NCBI GenBank assembly: GCA_000702085.1
Contig: KL370861.1
Coordinates: forward strand, 498,911-562,910
Length of the DNA: 64,000 bases
Source: Lachnospiraceae bacterium P6A3
GTDB lineage: Bacteria; Bacillota; Clostridia; Lachnospirales; Lachnospiraceae
Direction: 5' to 3'
Part shown: in pieces, positions 46,525 to 55,345 of the stretch
Position numbering within the stretch: position 1 is the stretch's first letter
How the letters are laid out: each line of letters starts with the position of its first letter
Notes under the pieces: generated by a model
Databases searched by the model: none
Told to the model about the DNA's origin: nothing
The model's input: the letters and a program-made list of their open reading frames with translations, nothing else
Position numbers and translations under genes: made by a program

Positions 46525-47358
46525 TTATAGTTTGTGATATTCGGGAAGGCGGTTTTCATAGATGCAGTAGTACTTGAAGCCGGCTTCTTTTAATACATCG
46601 GGAACTTTATCGAAATGATCCGCGATATTCTCGGGCTTGTGGGCATCGGATCCTACGGTTACAATCTCGCCGCCGAGTTCGCGGTAGCGCTTGAGTGCAG
46701 CCATGCAGGGATGGAACTCTTTCATTCCTTTGCTCATAGCTTTGGTATTGATCTCGATTCCCTTTTCGTTTTCGATAAGATGTTTGAAAATCTCATCGAT
46801 GATATCGCCGTATTCCGAATAGTTATATTCGTGATTTCCGCTGGGGAAGTATCTTACAAGGTAATCAAGATGTCCGAGTACATCGAAGTTATGGAACTTT
46901 TTGATGTTTTCATAATACTCTTTGAAGTATTCCGTTAAGGCTTCTTTTTCGGAACGGCCTTCGAAGAATGATTTGTAGTAAGGATCCTTTCCGCCGACAA
47001 CGTGCAGTGATGCGATGATGAAATCATATTCGTGATCTTTGCAGAAGATGAGATTCTTCTTAACACAGCTTTGCTGAAGTCCGACTTCGAGTCCGAATTC
47101 GATACGGATTTTTCCCTTGTATTTTTCCCTCATGCTCAGAAGTTCATACAGATATGAATCCGCATTCAGCATGAAAGAGTTTTCATCACAAAATTCGGTT
47201 TCACCCTCGGGCGATTTCGGATAATCAAAATCTTGATGCTCGGTAAATGAAATGGTCTCAAGACCTGCATTTATCGCGCTTTCGATCATTGATTCCATTG
47301 ATGCATCAGAGTCACCAGAGTGGTGAGAGTGCATGTGGCAGTCTGCGAGTATGGCCAT
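46525..47358 (-). CDS. PHP-domain phosphatase, HisK-type histidinol-phosphatase
   Basis: 277 residues. ADCHMHSHHSGDSDASME (metal-binding His pairs), ISFTEHQDFDYP, EFGLEVGLQ, IIASLHVVGGKDPYY, LGHLDYLVRYFP and VTVGSDAHKPENIADHF give the full trinuclear PHP metal site in family order. Substrate is probably histidinol phosphate, but no his operon is near, so a broader phosphoesterase role is possible. GGAGG precedes the ATG at 47358. It diverges from the zinc-ribbon gene. Confidence 0.88.
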   Translation of the reverse strand: MAILADCHMHSHHSGDSDASMESMIESAINAGLETISFTEHQDFDYPKSPEGETEFCDENSFMLNADSYLYELLSMREKYKGKIRIEFGLEVGLQQSCVKKNLIFCKDHEYDFIIASLHVVGGKDPYYKSFFEGRSEKEALTEYFKEYYENIKKFHNFDVLGHLDYLVRYFPSGNHEYNYSEYGDIIDEIFKHLIENEKGIEINTKAMSKGMKEFHPCMAALKRYRELGGEIVTVGSDAHKPENIADHFDKVPDVLKEAGFKYYCIYENRLPEYHKL

Positions 47359-47467
47359 TTAAAGTCCTCCGAAAACTAGAATTATAATATTAGTTTTTAA
47401 GTAAATATGCTGATATTTTACCATTAATAATTGTACAATTGCATTCCTTTTATATTTTTATATCAAA

Positions 47468-47476
47468 TGATATAAT
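47468..47476 (+). promoter_or_regulatory. Extended -10 promoter for the zinc-ribbon gene
   Basis: TG (47468-47469), A, TATAAT (47471-47476). The leader behind it can fold a short TCCCC/GGGGA hairpin (47487-47500). Confidence 0.6.
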
Positions 47477-47546
47477 ATTTTCGCTGTCCCCTGTCGGGGA
47501 AATACAAGGGACGGTTTTCCAAACAATTTTTTCAGGGAGGGTACTT

Positions 47547-48038
47547 ATGGAAGAAAAGGTTTTGAACGCAGAAGAAGTAGTAGTTGATTTCGACAGCAAG
47601 AAGAAGATGGCTGCAGCATCTCATGTCGACAGAACTGCTGAGAAAGAAGAACTTAAAGTAGAGCTTGAGTCAGTCTATACAGAGCTCGGACAGAAATTCT
47701 ACAAAGAATGCTGTGCACAGAACGGCAAAGGACCCAGAGAGGTTCCCAGAGCATCTCTTTTCAACGATCAGATCCAGAGAATAAATACAATCAAGAATAA
47801 GATTGATACCATTATTGCGGAAGAACTCGCTGCCAAGGGTCTCAAGGCTTGTCCCGAGTGTGAGAATGAGCTTGTACTTGCCAGCCGCTTCTGTAATATG
47901 TGCGGATACAAATTCCCTTCAAAGACAGAAGAGAAGGAAAAGGCTATGCGCCCTGTTTCACGTCCCAGATGCAAGGCTTGCGGCGCTAATCTTGAAGAGG
48001 ATTCTTCCTTCTGCCCCAGCTGTGGAAAGAGACAGTAA
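47547..48038 (+). CDS. Coiled-coil protein with two C-terminal zinc ribbons
   Basis: 163 residues from ATG 47547 (GGGAGGG upstream). Residues 25-100 are charged and helical. Two CxxC...CxxC ribbons follow: CPEC/CNMC (about 107-124) and CKAC/CPSC (about 142-160). Such proteins are common in Clostridia and are of unknown function; a DNA- or protein-docking role is possible. It has its own promoter and is separated from gap by 124 nt. Confidence 0.8.
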   Translation: MEEKVLNAEEVVVDFDSKKKMAAASHVDRTAEKEELKVELESVYTELGQKFYKECCAQNGKGPREVPRASLFNDQIQRINTIKNKIDTIIAEELAAKGLKACPECENELVLASRFCNMCGYKFPSKTEEKEKAMRPVSRPRCKACGANLEEDSSFCPSCGKRQ

Positions 48039-48108
48039 AAAAACGCTTGTTTTTGCTTGAATTATGCAGGTGAAAACTGTAAAATGATTTTCGTTGGCTG
48101 ATAAAAAT

Positions 48109-48128
48109 TTGACAAAGTTTTTTGTCAG
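48109..48128 (+). promoter_or_regulatory. Palindrome overlapping the gap -35 region
   Basis: TTGACA (48109-48114) is part of the inverted repeat TGACAAA-GTTT-TTTGTCA (48110-48127). The best -10 (TAAATA at 48138) is spaced too far, so the promoter is uncertain; the 7-4-7 palindrome is a candidate repressor site. Confidence 0.5.
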
Positions 48129-48162
48129 TTTAAAAACTAAATAATTCTAGGAGGAATTAAAA

Positions 48163-49179
48163 ATGGCAGTTAAAGTTGCTATCAATGGTTTTGGCCGTAT
48201 CGGTCGTCTTGCTTTCAGACAGATGTTTGGTGCTGAGGGATTCGAGATCGTAGCTATCAACGATCTTACTTCTCCCGAGATGCTTGCTCATCTTCTTAAG
48301 TATGACTCAACACAGGGAAAGTATGCATTAGCAGATAAGGTTTCTTACGATGAGAACAGCATCACTGTAGACGGAAAGAAGATCACCATCTACGCTGAGG
48401 CTAAGGCTGCTGATCTTCCTTGGGGACAGCTCGGAGTAGACGTTGTACTTGAGTGCACCGGTTTCTACACCAGCAAGGACAAGGCTCAGGCTCACATCGA
48501 TGCAGGTGCTAAGCACGTTATCATTTCCGCTCCTGCAGGAAACGACCTTCCTACCATCGTTTACAATGTAAACCATCAGTCTCTTACCGCTGAGGACAAG
48601 ATCATCTCTGCAGCATCCTGCACCACCAACTGCCTTGCTCCTATGGCTAAGGCTCTTAACGATCTTGCTACCATCAAGTCCGGTATCATGTGCACCATCC
48701 ACGCTTACACCGGCGATCAGATGACCCTTGACGGACCTCAGAGAAAGGGCGACAAGAGACGTTCACGTGCAGCTGCTTGCAACATCGTTCCCAACTCTAC
48801 CGGCGCTGCTAAGGCTATCGGCCTTGTTATCCCTGAGCTTAACGGAAAGCTCATCGGAGCTGCTCAGCGTGTTCCTACCCCTACCGGATCAACCACTATC
48901 CTTACCGCAGTAGTTGAAGGAAACGTAACCAAGGAGCAGATCAACGACGCTATGAAGGCTGCTTCAAACGAGAGCTTCGGATACAACGTTGATGAGATCG
49001 TTTCCAGCGATATCGTAGGAATGACCTACGGATCACTCTTCGATGCAACTCAGACCATGGTTCTTCCTCTTGATAACGGAACCACTCAGGTTCAGGTTGT
49101 TTCATGGTATGACAACGAGAACTCATACACCAGCCAGATGGTTCGTACCATCAAGCACTTCGGAAGCCTTCTTAAGTAA
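48163..49179 (+). CDS. gap: Glyceraldehyde-3-phosphate dehydrogenase
   Basis: 338 residues. [16 protein letters not shown] is the NAD-binding start; [13 protein letters not shown] holds the catalytic Cys153; [13 protein letters not shown] is the C-terminal signature. AGGAGGAAT gives a very strong ribosome binding site and the codons are strongly biased, as expected for a major glycolytic enzyme. A terminator separates it from pgk, so gap can be expressed separately from pgk-tpiA. Confidence 0.98.
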   Translation: MAVKVAINGFGRIGRLAFRQMFGAEGFEIVAINDLTSPEMLAHLLKYDSTQGKYALADKVSYDENSITVDGKKITIYAEAKAADLPWGQLGVDVVLECTGFYTSKDKAQAHIDAGAKHVIISAPAGNDLPTIVYNVNHQSLTAEDKIISAASCTTNCLAPMAKALNDLATIKSGIMCTIHAYTGDQMTLDGPQRKGDKRRSRAAACNIVPNSTGAAKAIGLVIPELNGKLIGAAQRVPTPTGSTTILTAVVEGNVTKEQINDAMKAASNESFGYNVDEIVSSDIVGMTYGSLFDATQTMVLPLDNGTTQVQVVSWYDNENSYTSQMVRTIKHFGSLLK

Positions 49180-49209
49180 TTTTGAAAGCTTAAACCAAAT
49201 ATGAAGTAA

Positions 49210-49241
49210 GGGCCCGGTCCGGCAAGGGCCGGGTCTTTTTT
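49210..49241 (+). terminator. Terminator between gap and pgk
   Basis: GGCCCGG (49211-49217) pairs with CCGGGTC (49229-49235) with one G-U pair, followed by six T. Confidence 0.85.
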
Positions 49242-49270
49242 AACAAAAAAATCAATTAAGGAGAAGTATC

Positions 49271-50506
49271 ATGGCATTAAACAAGAAATCAGTTGACGAT
49301 TTTAATGCAAAGGGAAGAAGAGTCCTCGTAAGATGCGACTTCAACGTACCTCTCAAGTCCGGTGAGATCACCGATGAGACCCGTATCGTTGCAGCTCTTC
49401 CTACCATCAAGAAGCTTATTAATGACGGCGGAAAGGTTATCCTTTGCTCTCACCTCGGAAAAGTCAAGGAAGGACCTAACGAGAAGGAATCTCTTGCACC
49501 CGTTGCAAAGGCTCTTTCAGAGAAGCTCGGCAAGGAAGTTAAGTTCATTGCTGACTACACCGTTACCGGCGAAGCTACCACCGCAGCTGTTAACGCTATG
49601 AACGAAGGCGATGTTATTCTCCTTCAGAATACCCGTTTCCGTATGGAAGAAGAGACCAAGCCCGAGAAGGCAGGCGAGGCTTTTGCAAAAGAGCTTGCTG
49701 ATCTTTGCGATGATTATGTATGCGACGCATTCGGATCATCTCACAGAGCTCACGCTTCCGTATCTGTTGTTACCAAGTATGTTCGTGAGAAGGGCGGCAA
49801 CTGTGCGGTAGGATATCTCATGCAGAAAGAGATTGATTTCCTCGGAAATGCGGTTGAGAATCCTGTTCGTCCTTTCGTTGCTATCCTCGGCGGCGCTAAG
49901 GTAGCTGATAAACTCAACGTTATCAATAACCTCATCGAGAAGTGCGATACTCTTATCATCGGCGGCGGAATGGCTTACACCTTCCTTAAAGCTAAGGGAT
50001 ATGAAGTAGGAAAGTCACTCCTTGACGAGTCCAAGATTGATTACTGCAAGGAAATGATCGAGAAGGCTGAGAAGAATGGCAAGAAGCTTCTTCTACCCGT
50101 TGATACTGTCCTTATCGATGCATTCCCTGATCCCATCGACAATCCTGACATCAAGACTGAGGTTGTTAAGGCTGATGCTATTCCTGCAGACAAGGAAGGC
50201 GCTGATATCGGACCTGAGACCCAGGCTCTTTATGCAGAGGCTGTTAAGACTGCTAAGACCGTTGTTTGGAACGGACCTATGGGCGTATTCGAGAACCCCG
50301 TTCTTGCAGCAGGTACCAAGGCTGTAGCTAAAGCTCTTTCCGAGACTGAAGCTACCACCATCATCGGCGGCGGAGATTCCGCAGCAGCTGTTAACCAGCT
50401 TGGTTTCGCTGACAAGATGAGCCACATCTCCACTGGCGGCGGAGCTTCCCTTGAATTCCTTGAGGGCAAGGTTCTTCCCGGAGTTGATGCAGCTGATAAT
50501 AAGTGA
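49271..50506 (+). CDS. pgk: Phosphoglycerate kinase
   Basis: 411 residues. [59 protein letters not shown] and the ATP-site [10 protein letters not shown] and [15 protein letters not shown] motifs are all intact. It makes ATP from 1,3-bisphosphoglycerate. AAGGAG upstream; tpiA follows after 16 nt, forming a two-gene unit. Confidence 0.98.
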   Translation: MALNKKSVDDFNAKGRRVLVRCDFNVPLKSGEITDETRIVAALPTIKKLINDGGKVILCSHLGKVKEGPNEKESLAPVAKALSEKLGKEVKFIADYTVTGEATTAAVNAMNEGDVILLQNTRFRMEEETKPEKAGEAFAKELADLCDDYVCDAFGSSHRAHASVSVVTKYVREKGGNCAVGYLMQKEIDFLGNAVENPVRPFVAILGGAKVADKLNVINNLIEKCDTLIIGGGMAYTFLKAKGYEVGKSLLDESKIDYCKEMIEKAEKNGKKLLLPVDTVLIDAFPDPIDNPDIKTEVVKADAIPADKEGADIGPETQALYAEAVKTAKTVVWNGPMGVFENPVLAAGTKAVAKALSETEATTIIGGGDSAAAVNQLGFADKMSHISTGGGASLEFLEGKVLPGVDAADNK

Positions 50507-50522
50507 TTAAGGAGAAATATAT

Positions 50523-51269
50523 ATGGCACGTAGAAGAATTATTGCCGGCAACTGGAAGATGAACAAGACTCCTTCAGAGGCAGTTGCACTTTGTGCAGAG
50601 CTCAAGGATCTTGTTAAGAATGATGCCGTAGATGTAGTTTATTGCGTACCCGCTATCGATATCGTTCCCGTTGCAGAAGCTGTAAAGGGAACCAACGTAC
50701 ACGTAGGTGCAGAGAACTTCTACATCGAAGACAAGGGTGCTTTCACCGGCGAAATCTCAGCTCCCATGCTCAAAGAAGCTGGTGTTGAATTCGTTATCAT
50801 CGGACACTCGGAGAGAAGAGATATCTTCGGAGAGAACGATATCCTTATCAATGCTAAGGTTAAGAAGGCATTCGCTTCAGGTCTTACTCCCATCCTTTGC
50901 TGCGGAGAGTCACTTGCTCTTCGTAAAGCAGGAACTTATAAAGAGTGGATCAAGAGACAGATCGAGTGGGATCTTACTGATGTAACCGCTGATCAGGTTA
51001 AGACTCTCGTCATCGCTTACGAGCCTATCTGGGCTATCGGAACCGGCGAGACCGCAACCGCTGATCAGGCAGAGGAAGTTTGCGCTATGATCCGTGAGAC
51101 CATCGCTGAGATGTATGATGCAGCTACCGCTGAGGCAGTTCGCATTCAGTACGGCGGATCCATGAACGCAGGAAATGCTGCTGAGCTTCTTTCCAAGCCC
51201 AACATCGACGGCGGCCTTATCGGTGGCGCTTCACTTAAGCCTGATTTCGGCCAGATCGTTAACGCATAA
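50523..51269 (+). CDS. tpiA: Triosephosphate isomerase
   Basis: 248 residues. [13 protein letters not shown] (Lys), [11 protein letters not shown] (His electrophile), [11 protein letters not shown] (catalytic Glu and flexible loop) and [13 protein letters not shown] are complete. Dimeric TIM barrel linking DHAP to the lower glycolytic pathway. A UUCG-capped terminator ends the unit; gpmI and eno are not present downstream. Confidence 0.98.
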   Translation: MARRRIIAGNWKMNKTPSEAVALCAELKDLVKNDAVDVVYCVPAIDIVPVAEAVKGTNVHVGAENFYIEDKGAFTGEISAPMLKEAGVEFVIIGHSERRDIFGENDILINAKVKKAFASGLTPILCCGESLALRKAGTYKEWIKRQIEWDLTDVTADQVKTLVIAYEPIWAIGTGETATADQAEEVCAMIRETIAEMYDAATAEAVRIQYGGSMNAGNAAELLSKPNIDGGLIGGASLKPDFGQIVNA

Positions 51270-51285
51270 TTTTACCGTAACACTT

Positions 51286-51316
51286 AAAAAGAGAGATCTT
51301 CGGATCTCTCTTTTTT
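51286..51316 (+). terminator. Intrinsic terminator with UUCG tetraloop after tpiA
   Basis: GAGAGATC (51291-51298) pairs with GATCTCTC (51303-51310) across TTCG, flanked by A5 and T6. Confidence 0.97.
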
Positions 51317-51399
51317 CTATGCAAAGATATGATAAATGCTTATAATTTCATTATTCGGATCTGTCATGTTTTAAGTAATGTTTAGGAAAAGGCGGCTCT

Positions 51400-51462
51400 A
51401 TGTACGATTACAATGCATTTTGGGATGATTGCTGGAAAGAGGATGAAGGCGCTGAACTGTAA
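51400..51462 (+). CDS. Possible 20-residue acidic peptide
   Basis: ATG 51400 to TAA 51460-51462 encodes MYDYNAFWDDCWKEDEGAEL, preceded by AAAAGGCGG. The aromatic-acidic composition is unlike random translation, and it overlaps the next small frame by 20 nt. Could be a small protein or an upstream peptide of the lipoprotein operon. Confidence 0.35.
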   Translation: MYDYNAFWDDCWKEDEGAEL

Positions 51463-51550
51463 TTCAATATATGAACTGATCGGTGAATACGAGATCGTAT
51501 ATAAGGCTGACAATGGCGTAAGAGAGCGGGTTGTGATCATAAGAAAATGA
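51443..51550 (+). CDS. Possible 35-residue protein upstream of lipoprotein
   Basis: ATG 51443 to TGA 51548-51550 encodes a short protein with SIYELIGEYEIVYKADNG in a strand-like pattern and a basic end. Its stop overlaps the lipoprotein start (ATGATGA), suggesting coupling. The Shine-Dalgarno-like GAAAGAGG abuts the ATG with no spacing, which lowers confidence. Confidence 0.35.
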   Translation: MKALNCNSIYELIGEYEIVYKADNGVRERVVIIRK

Positions 51551-52578
51551 TGAGATATGATTTGCGAAATTTTATAAAGCTAAATATATCTCTTTTATCG
51601 CTTCTGGTTGTGGTTGGATGTTCAAATGCATCTGTACCCTCATCCTCGGCAGATGATGGAGCTGATGCTGAGCCTGTAACTGAGCTGCCTGCAGATACTC
51701 CGGTGATTGAAATTGAAAACGACAATGATGTTCCCAATCCTGCAGAGACGGAAAAAGAGCAGGCTGAAGACTGGATAAAGGATCATCATATTTATCCTCA
51801 GGCAGAGTATGTTGATATATCGCATGTTGATGTAACCGGCCTGAATATGGATGCGATAATCGAATCACTCCCCAATCTAAACCGTCTTGTGATGATAGAT
51901 TGCGGTCTTGATAATGACGGATATGCATCACTTCAGGACAGACATCCGGATATAAAGATCGTATTTGAGATAGTACTTGAACATTGGACCATACGTACCG
52001 ATTCCGTTGCATTCAGTACATACAAAACAACAGCGGAAGAGTTCTACATGAATAATGATGAAGCGTATTATCTGAAGTACTGTAATGAACTGGTGGCACT
52101 TGATCTCGGTCATAACTATGTGTCGGATCTTTCTTTTCTCGAATACATGCCGGATCTGAAAGTTCTTATACTGGTTGATAATGTAAAAGAAAAAGACGGC
52201 GAAACCTTAAGACATCTGACGGATCTTTCGGAAGTCGCATACTGCACGGAACTCAGATACCTTGAGATATTTGCAAATAACGTTTCCGATTTTTCTTTTA
52301 TGGATAACCTTACAAAGCTCGAGGACCTGAATATAAGTTACAATTCCGTAAGCAGTATTGAACACATGACAAATCTTCCGAACCTGAAACGCCTGTGGAT
52401 GGAGCATACATATATATCCTATGACGGATATTGCAGGTTAAGACAAATGTATCCTAACGCCCAGATTGTATGTAACGGCGAAGGCTCGATTGATCAGGGC
52501 TGGAGAAGCGGGGCAAGATATTATGCAATGCGCCGTATGTTCAGAGAAAATGTAATAGATGATCTTTACAGAGATTAA
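51547..52578 (+). CDS. Leucine-rich-repeat lipoprotein
   Basis: 343 residues. The signal peptide ends in a lipobox V-V-G-C (Cys25), so the mature protein is anchored on the outer face of the membrane after Lgt processing. An acidic, Ser/Ala/Asp/Glu-rich linker (26-75) leads to at least four leucine-rich repeats (for example LVALDLGHNYVSDLSFLEYM, LEDLNISYNSVSSI). It resembles the short surface LRR proteins of gut and rumen Clostridia; ligand unknown. ATG 51550 is an alternative start. Confidence 0.85.
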   Translation: MMRYDLRNFIKLNISLLSLLVVVGCSNASVPSSSADDGADAEPVTELPADTPVIEIENDNDVPNPAETEKEQAEDWIKDHHIYPQAEYVDISHVDVTGLNMDAIIESLPNLNRLVMIDCGLDNDGYASLQDRHPDIKIVFEIVLEHWTIRTDSVAFSTYKTTAEEFYMNNDEAYYLKYCNELVALDLGHNYVSDLSFLEYMPDLKVLILVDNVKEKDGETLRHLTDLSEVAYCTELRYLEIFANNVSDFSFMDNLTKLEDLNISYNSVSSIEHMTNLPNLKRLWMEHTYISYDGYCRLRQMYPNAQIVCNGEGSIDQGWRSGARYYAMRRMFRENVIDDLYRD

Positions 52579-52602
52579 AGAATAAAAGTTTTGGAGGTAT
52601 TT

Positions 52603-53388
52603 ATGGCAGATCTCAGTATCAGATTTTTTTCAAATTGTCTTCACAGGACAGTAGAGTTTAAGATGTTTCTTCCCAACGACAAAAGAAACGACATTCCTTG
52701 GGAGGATGAAAAGCATGTAAAGGGTGATATGAAGACAATTCTGCTTCTTCACGGATATACCGGTGACGGAGATATCTGGGTAAACAAAGAGCAGGCAGCT
52801 TCTCTTAACATCGCGGTCGTTGCACCCTCCGGCGAAAACGGCTTCTGGCTTGACGCGGAAGCAACCGGAAGACAGTATGCTTCATTTGTCGGAGTTGAGC
52901 TGATTGAATATATCAGAAATACTTTCGGTATAGCAATGACACCTGATAAGACGGGAGTAATGGGTCTTTCAATGGGAGGATTCGGGGCACTTCATACAGC
53001 TCTTATGTTCCCCGAAACCTTCGGGGTGACCGCAGCATTATCATCCGCACTGATTCACAATGAAGTTGCCAAGATGAAAGAAGGAGAAGGCAATTCCGTC
53101 GCAAACTATGCATATTACCGTGATTGCTTCGGTGATCCTTCAAAACTTAAGGAAAGCGTTAATAATCCCGAATATCTTGCTAAAAAATTAAAAGAAGAAG
53201 GAAAGAAGATCCCTAAGATCTTTATGGCATGCGGAACGGAGGACTTTCTTCTCGAGCCCAACAGAGCATTCCATAAGTTCCTTACCGATACCGGAATAGA
53301 TCACGTATATGAAGAATCCGAGGGAATTCACGACATGAAATTCTGGAGTAAATATGCCGAGATATTCATGCCCAAAATGTTCGATTAA
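52603..53388 (+). CDS. Esterase-D-like alpha/beta hydrolase
   Basis: 261 residues from ATG 52603 (GGAGG upstream). TILLLHGYTGDGDIW is the oxyanion strand; GVMGLSMGGFGALH carries the nucleophile Ser in G-x-S-x-G; the Asp lies in ACGTEDFLLEPN and the His in EGIHDMKFWSKY. This matches tributyrin/acetyl esterases of the EstA group. No signal peptide, so it acts in the cytosol, perhaps deacetylating imported oligosaccharides. It follows the lipoprotein by 24 nt. Confidence 0.88.
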   Translation: MADLSIRFFSNCLHRTVEFKMFLPNDKRNDIPWEDEKHVKGDMKTILLLHGYTGDGDIWVNKEQAASLNIAVVAPSGENGFWLDAEATGRQYASFVGVELIEYIRNTFGIAMTPDKTGVMGLSMGGFGALHTALMFPETFGVTAALSSALIHNEVAKMKEGEGNSVANYAYYRDCFGDPSKLKESVNNPEYLAKKLKEEGKKIPKIFMACGTEDFLLEPNRAFHKFLTDTGIDHVYEESEGIHDMKFWSKYAEIFMPKMFD

Positions 53389-53403
53389 GGAAACCGATTT
53401 TTC

Positions 53404-53432
53404 TTGACACGGAAACGCAAAATATATATAAT
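53404..53432 (+). promoter_or_regulatory. Perfect sigma-A promoter of the riboswitch-flotillin unit
   Basis: TTGACA (53404-53409), 17 nt, TATAAT (53427-53432); transcription predicted from about 53439. Confidence 0.85.
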
Positions 53433-53435
53433 TAT

Positions 53436-53597
53436 CTCAAGTGAAAGGGAGTAGCCAAACGGCGGAAACTTTTCCGACCGGCTTGAGATCGTCACCCGGC
53501 ACTGAATAGATTCTTAGGAAACGAATCAGAGCCCGTATCAAGTTAGAAGGCAAGACTTTTACTGTAACTAAATGGTTGCGGTAAAAGTCTTTTTTTA
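53436..53597 (+). promoter_or_regulatory. Putative yybP-ykoY (manganese) riboswitch with terminator platform
   Basis: The leader has the family's conserved pieces in order: AAAGGGAGTAGCC (53444-53456), ATCGTCA (53488-53494), the GGCACTGAA stretch (53498-53506) and AGAGCCC near 53528-53534, separated by short hairpins (AGCC/GGCT with an inner CGGAAA/TTTTCCG). It is followed by a perfect terminator, AAGACTTTTAC (53552-53562) with GTAAAAGTCTT (53581-53591) and T8, the usual expression platform. About 80 nt later lies the flotillin start. The family binds Mn2+ and usually turns genes on. The assignment is by eye; a covariance-model search would settle it. Confidence 0.7.
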
Positions 53598-53676
53598 TAG
53601 GTTTACCGCATCCGGTTTATCAGGTCGCCGGATACCGGTGGCCGGGTGCCTTGAAAGGCAGAAAGAGAGGAATTTT

Positions 53677-55191
53677 ATGGATGAATTAATGGTTGCTGTT
53701 GTTATCGGAGTGATTGTGGCGATCTTGCTGATCATCATATTCGTTACCGGTTACGTAAAGGCTTCGACCGATGAGGCTTTCATCATCACCGGTCTTCACA
53801 AGGAGCCCAGATATCTGATAGGACGTGCCGGAATCAAGATCCCTTTCTTCGAAAAGAAAGACGTCTTGAAGCTCCAGCTGATTCCTATCGATGTTAAGAC
53901 AAGTTCCGCAGTTCCCACTGCAGACTACATTAACATCATGGTTGATGCTACCGTTAACGTTCAGATCGGTCACACCCCTGAGCTCATCAAAAAGGCTTCC
54001 AAGAACTTCCTGAACAAAAAGCCCGAGTATATCGCAGCTGTAGCAAGAGAAGTTCTCGAAGGTAACGTCCGTGAGATCGTTGGTAAGATGCATCTCGAAG
54101 AGATGGTTTCCGACCGCCAGAAGTTCGCAGTTCTCGTAAAAGAGAATGCCGATCCCGATCTTGAGGCAATGGGTCTTGTTATCACCTCCTTCAATGTTCA
54201 GAATTTCGTTGATGACAATCACGTAATTGAGAACCTCGGTGTTGATAACGTTGTACGTATCCAGAAGGCTGCTGCTATTTCAAGAGCAGAGTCCGAAAGA
54301 GATATTAAGATTGCTCAGGCTCAGGCTGACAAGGCTGCAAACGAAGAGCAGGTAAAGGCACAGACCGAGATTGCTACCAAGCAGAACGAACTTGCTATTA
54401 AGCAGTCCGAACTGAAGCAGGAAGCTGATACCAAGCAGGCAGTTGCAGACGCAGCTTATGAGATTCAGCAAGAGGAACAGAGAAAGACCATCGAGGTCAC
54501 CAGAGCAAATGCAGACATCGCACGTCAGGAGAGAGAGACCGAACTCAAGCAGCGTGAAGCTGATGTTAAAGAGCAGGTCCTCAACGCTGAAGTCAGAAAG
54601 AAAGCAGATGCAGAGAAGTATCGTCGTCAGCAGGAAGCAGACGCAGCTCTTATCGAGAGACAGCGTGAGGCAGATGCTAAGAAGTACGAGCAGGAGAAAG
54701 CAGCTGAGGCTGTTAAGGCTCAGGCTGATGCAGCAGTTTATGCTAAGGAGAAGGAAGCTGCCGGTATTGCGGCCGTAGGACGTGCAGAGGCAGAAGCTAT
54801 CCAGGCAAAGGGTCTTGCAGAAGCTGAGGCAATGGAGAAGAAGGCAGAGGCATACGCTAAGTATAACAATGCCGCTATTACCGAGATGATCATCAAACAG
54901 CTCCCTGCTATCGCAAAAGAAGTTGCAGCTCCCATCGCATCTATCGACAAGGTTACCGTTATCGATTCAGGCAGCGGTGAGTCAGGTGTTGCATCCGTCG
55001 GCGGATATGCACCTGCAGTCATGGCTAAGGTTATCCAGTCCGTTAAGGAGACCACAGGTTTTGATCTTACCGAGGTTATGAAGGCTAATACTTATGATGC
55101 TAAGGTTACCAAGAACATCAATGTAACCGGCCTTGATGCAGAGATCGTAAAAGAGTCTGCAAAAGCTGTAAATAACTCTTCAGAAGAGTAA
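53677..55191 (+). CDS. Flotillin/SPFH family membrane protein
   Basis: 504 residues from ATG 53677 (AGAGAGG upstream). One N-terminal membrane segment (about 5-26), the SPFH/PHB domain (about 28-200: KASTDEAFIITGLHKEPR, GRAGIKIPFFEKKD), a long Ala/Glu/Gln-rich coiled coil (about 220-430), and a flotillin C-terminal region with PAIAKEVAAPIASIDKVTVI. It resembles FloT/YuaG, which scaffolds ordered membrane domains. The NfeD partner usually encoded beside it is absent. Expression appears controlled by the putative Mn riboswitch just upstream, which is unusual for this family. Confidence 0.95.
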   Translation: MDELMVAVVIGVIVAILLIIIFVTGYVKASTDEAFIITGLHKEPRYLIGRAGIKIPFFEKKDVLKLQLIPIDVKTSSAVPTADYINIMVDATVNVQIGHTPELIKKASKNFLNKKPEYIAAVAREVLEGNVREIVGKMHLEEMVSDRQKFAVLVKENADPDLEAMGLVITSFNVQNFVDDNHVIENLGVDNVVRIQKAAAISRAESERDIKIAQAQADKAANEEQVKAQTEIATKQNELAIKQSELKQEADTKQAVADAAYEIQQEEQRKTIEVTRANADIARQERETELKQREADVKEQVLNAEVRKKADAEKYRRQQEADAALIERQREADAKKYEQEKAAEAVKAQADAAVYAKEKEAAGIAAVGRAEAEAIQAKGLAEAEAMEKKAEAYAKYNNAAITEMIIKQLPAIAKEVAAPIASIDKVTVIDSGSGESGVASVGGYAPAVMAKVIQSVKETTGFDLTEVMKANTYDAKVTKNINVTGLDAEIVKESAKAVNNSSEE

Positions 55192-55206
55192 TGTTTCAGT
55201 ATCCGG

Positions 55207-55236
55207 CCCGGGCAGGTAACTGCCCGGGTCTTTTTT
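55207..55236 (+). terminator. Intrinsic terminator after flotillin
   Basis: CCCGGGCAG (55207-55215) pairs perfectly with CTGCCCGGG (55220-55228) around GTAA, followed by T6. Confidence 0.97.
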
Positions 55237-55345
55237 ATCGTAAAAATTGATAAATAACGCTATATCATATAAAATTAACATGTATGGGGTTATGCCTTAT
55301 ACAGCGTTTTGAGAGGGGATAACGCTTTAATTTCTTAGGGGAAAG

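Noticed and set aside
53572-53676. N-terminal extension of flotillin into the leader
   Set aside because: It would start within the riboswitch terminator; the good ribosome binding site and membrane segment fit ATG 53677.
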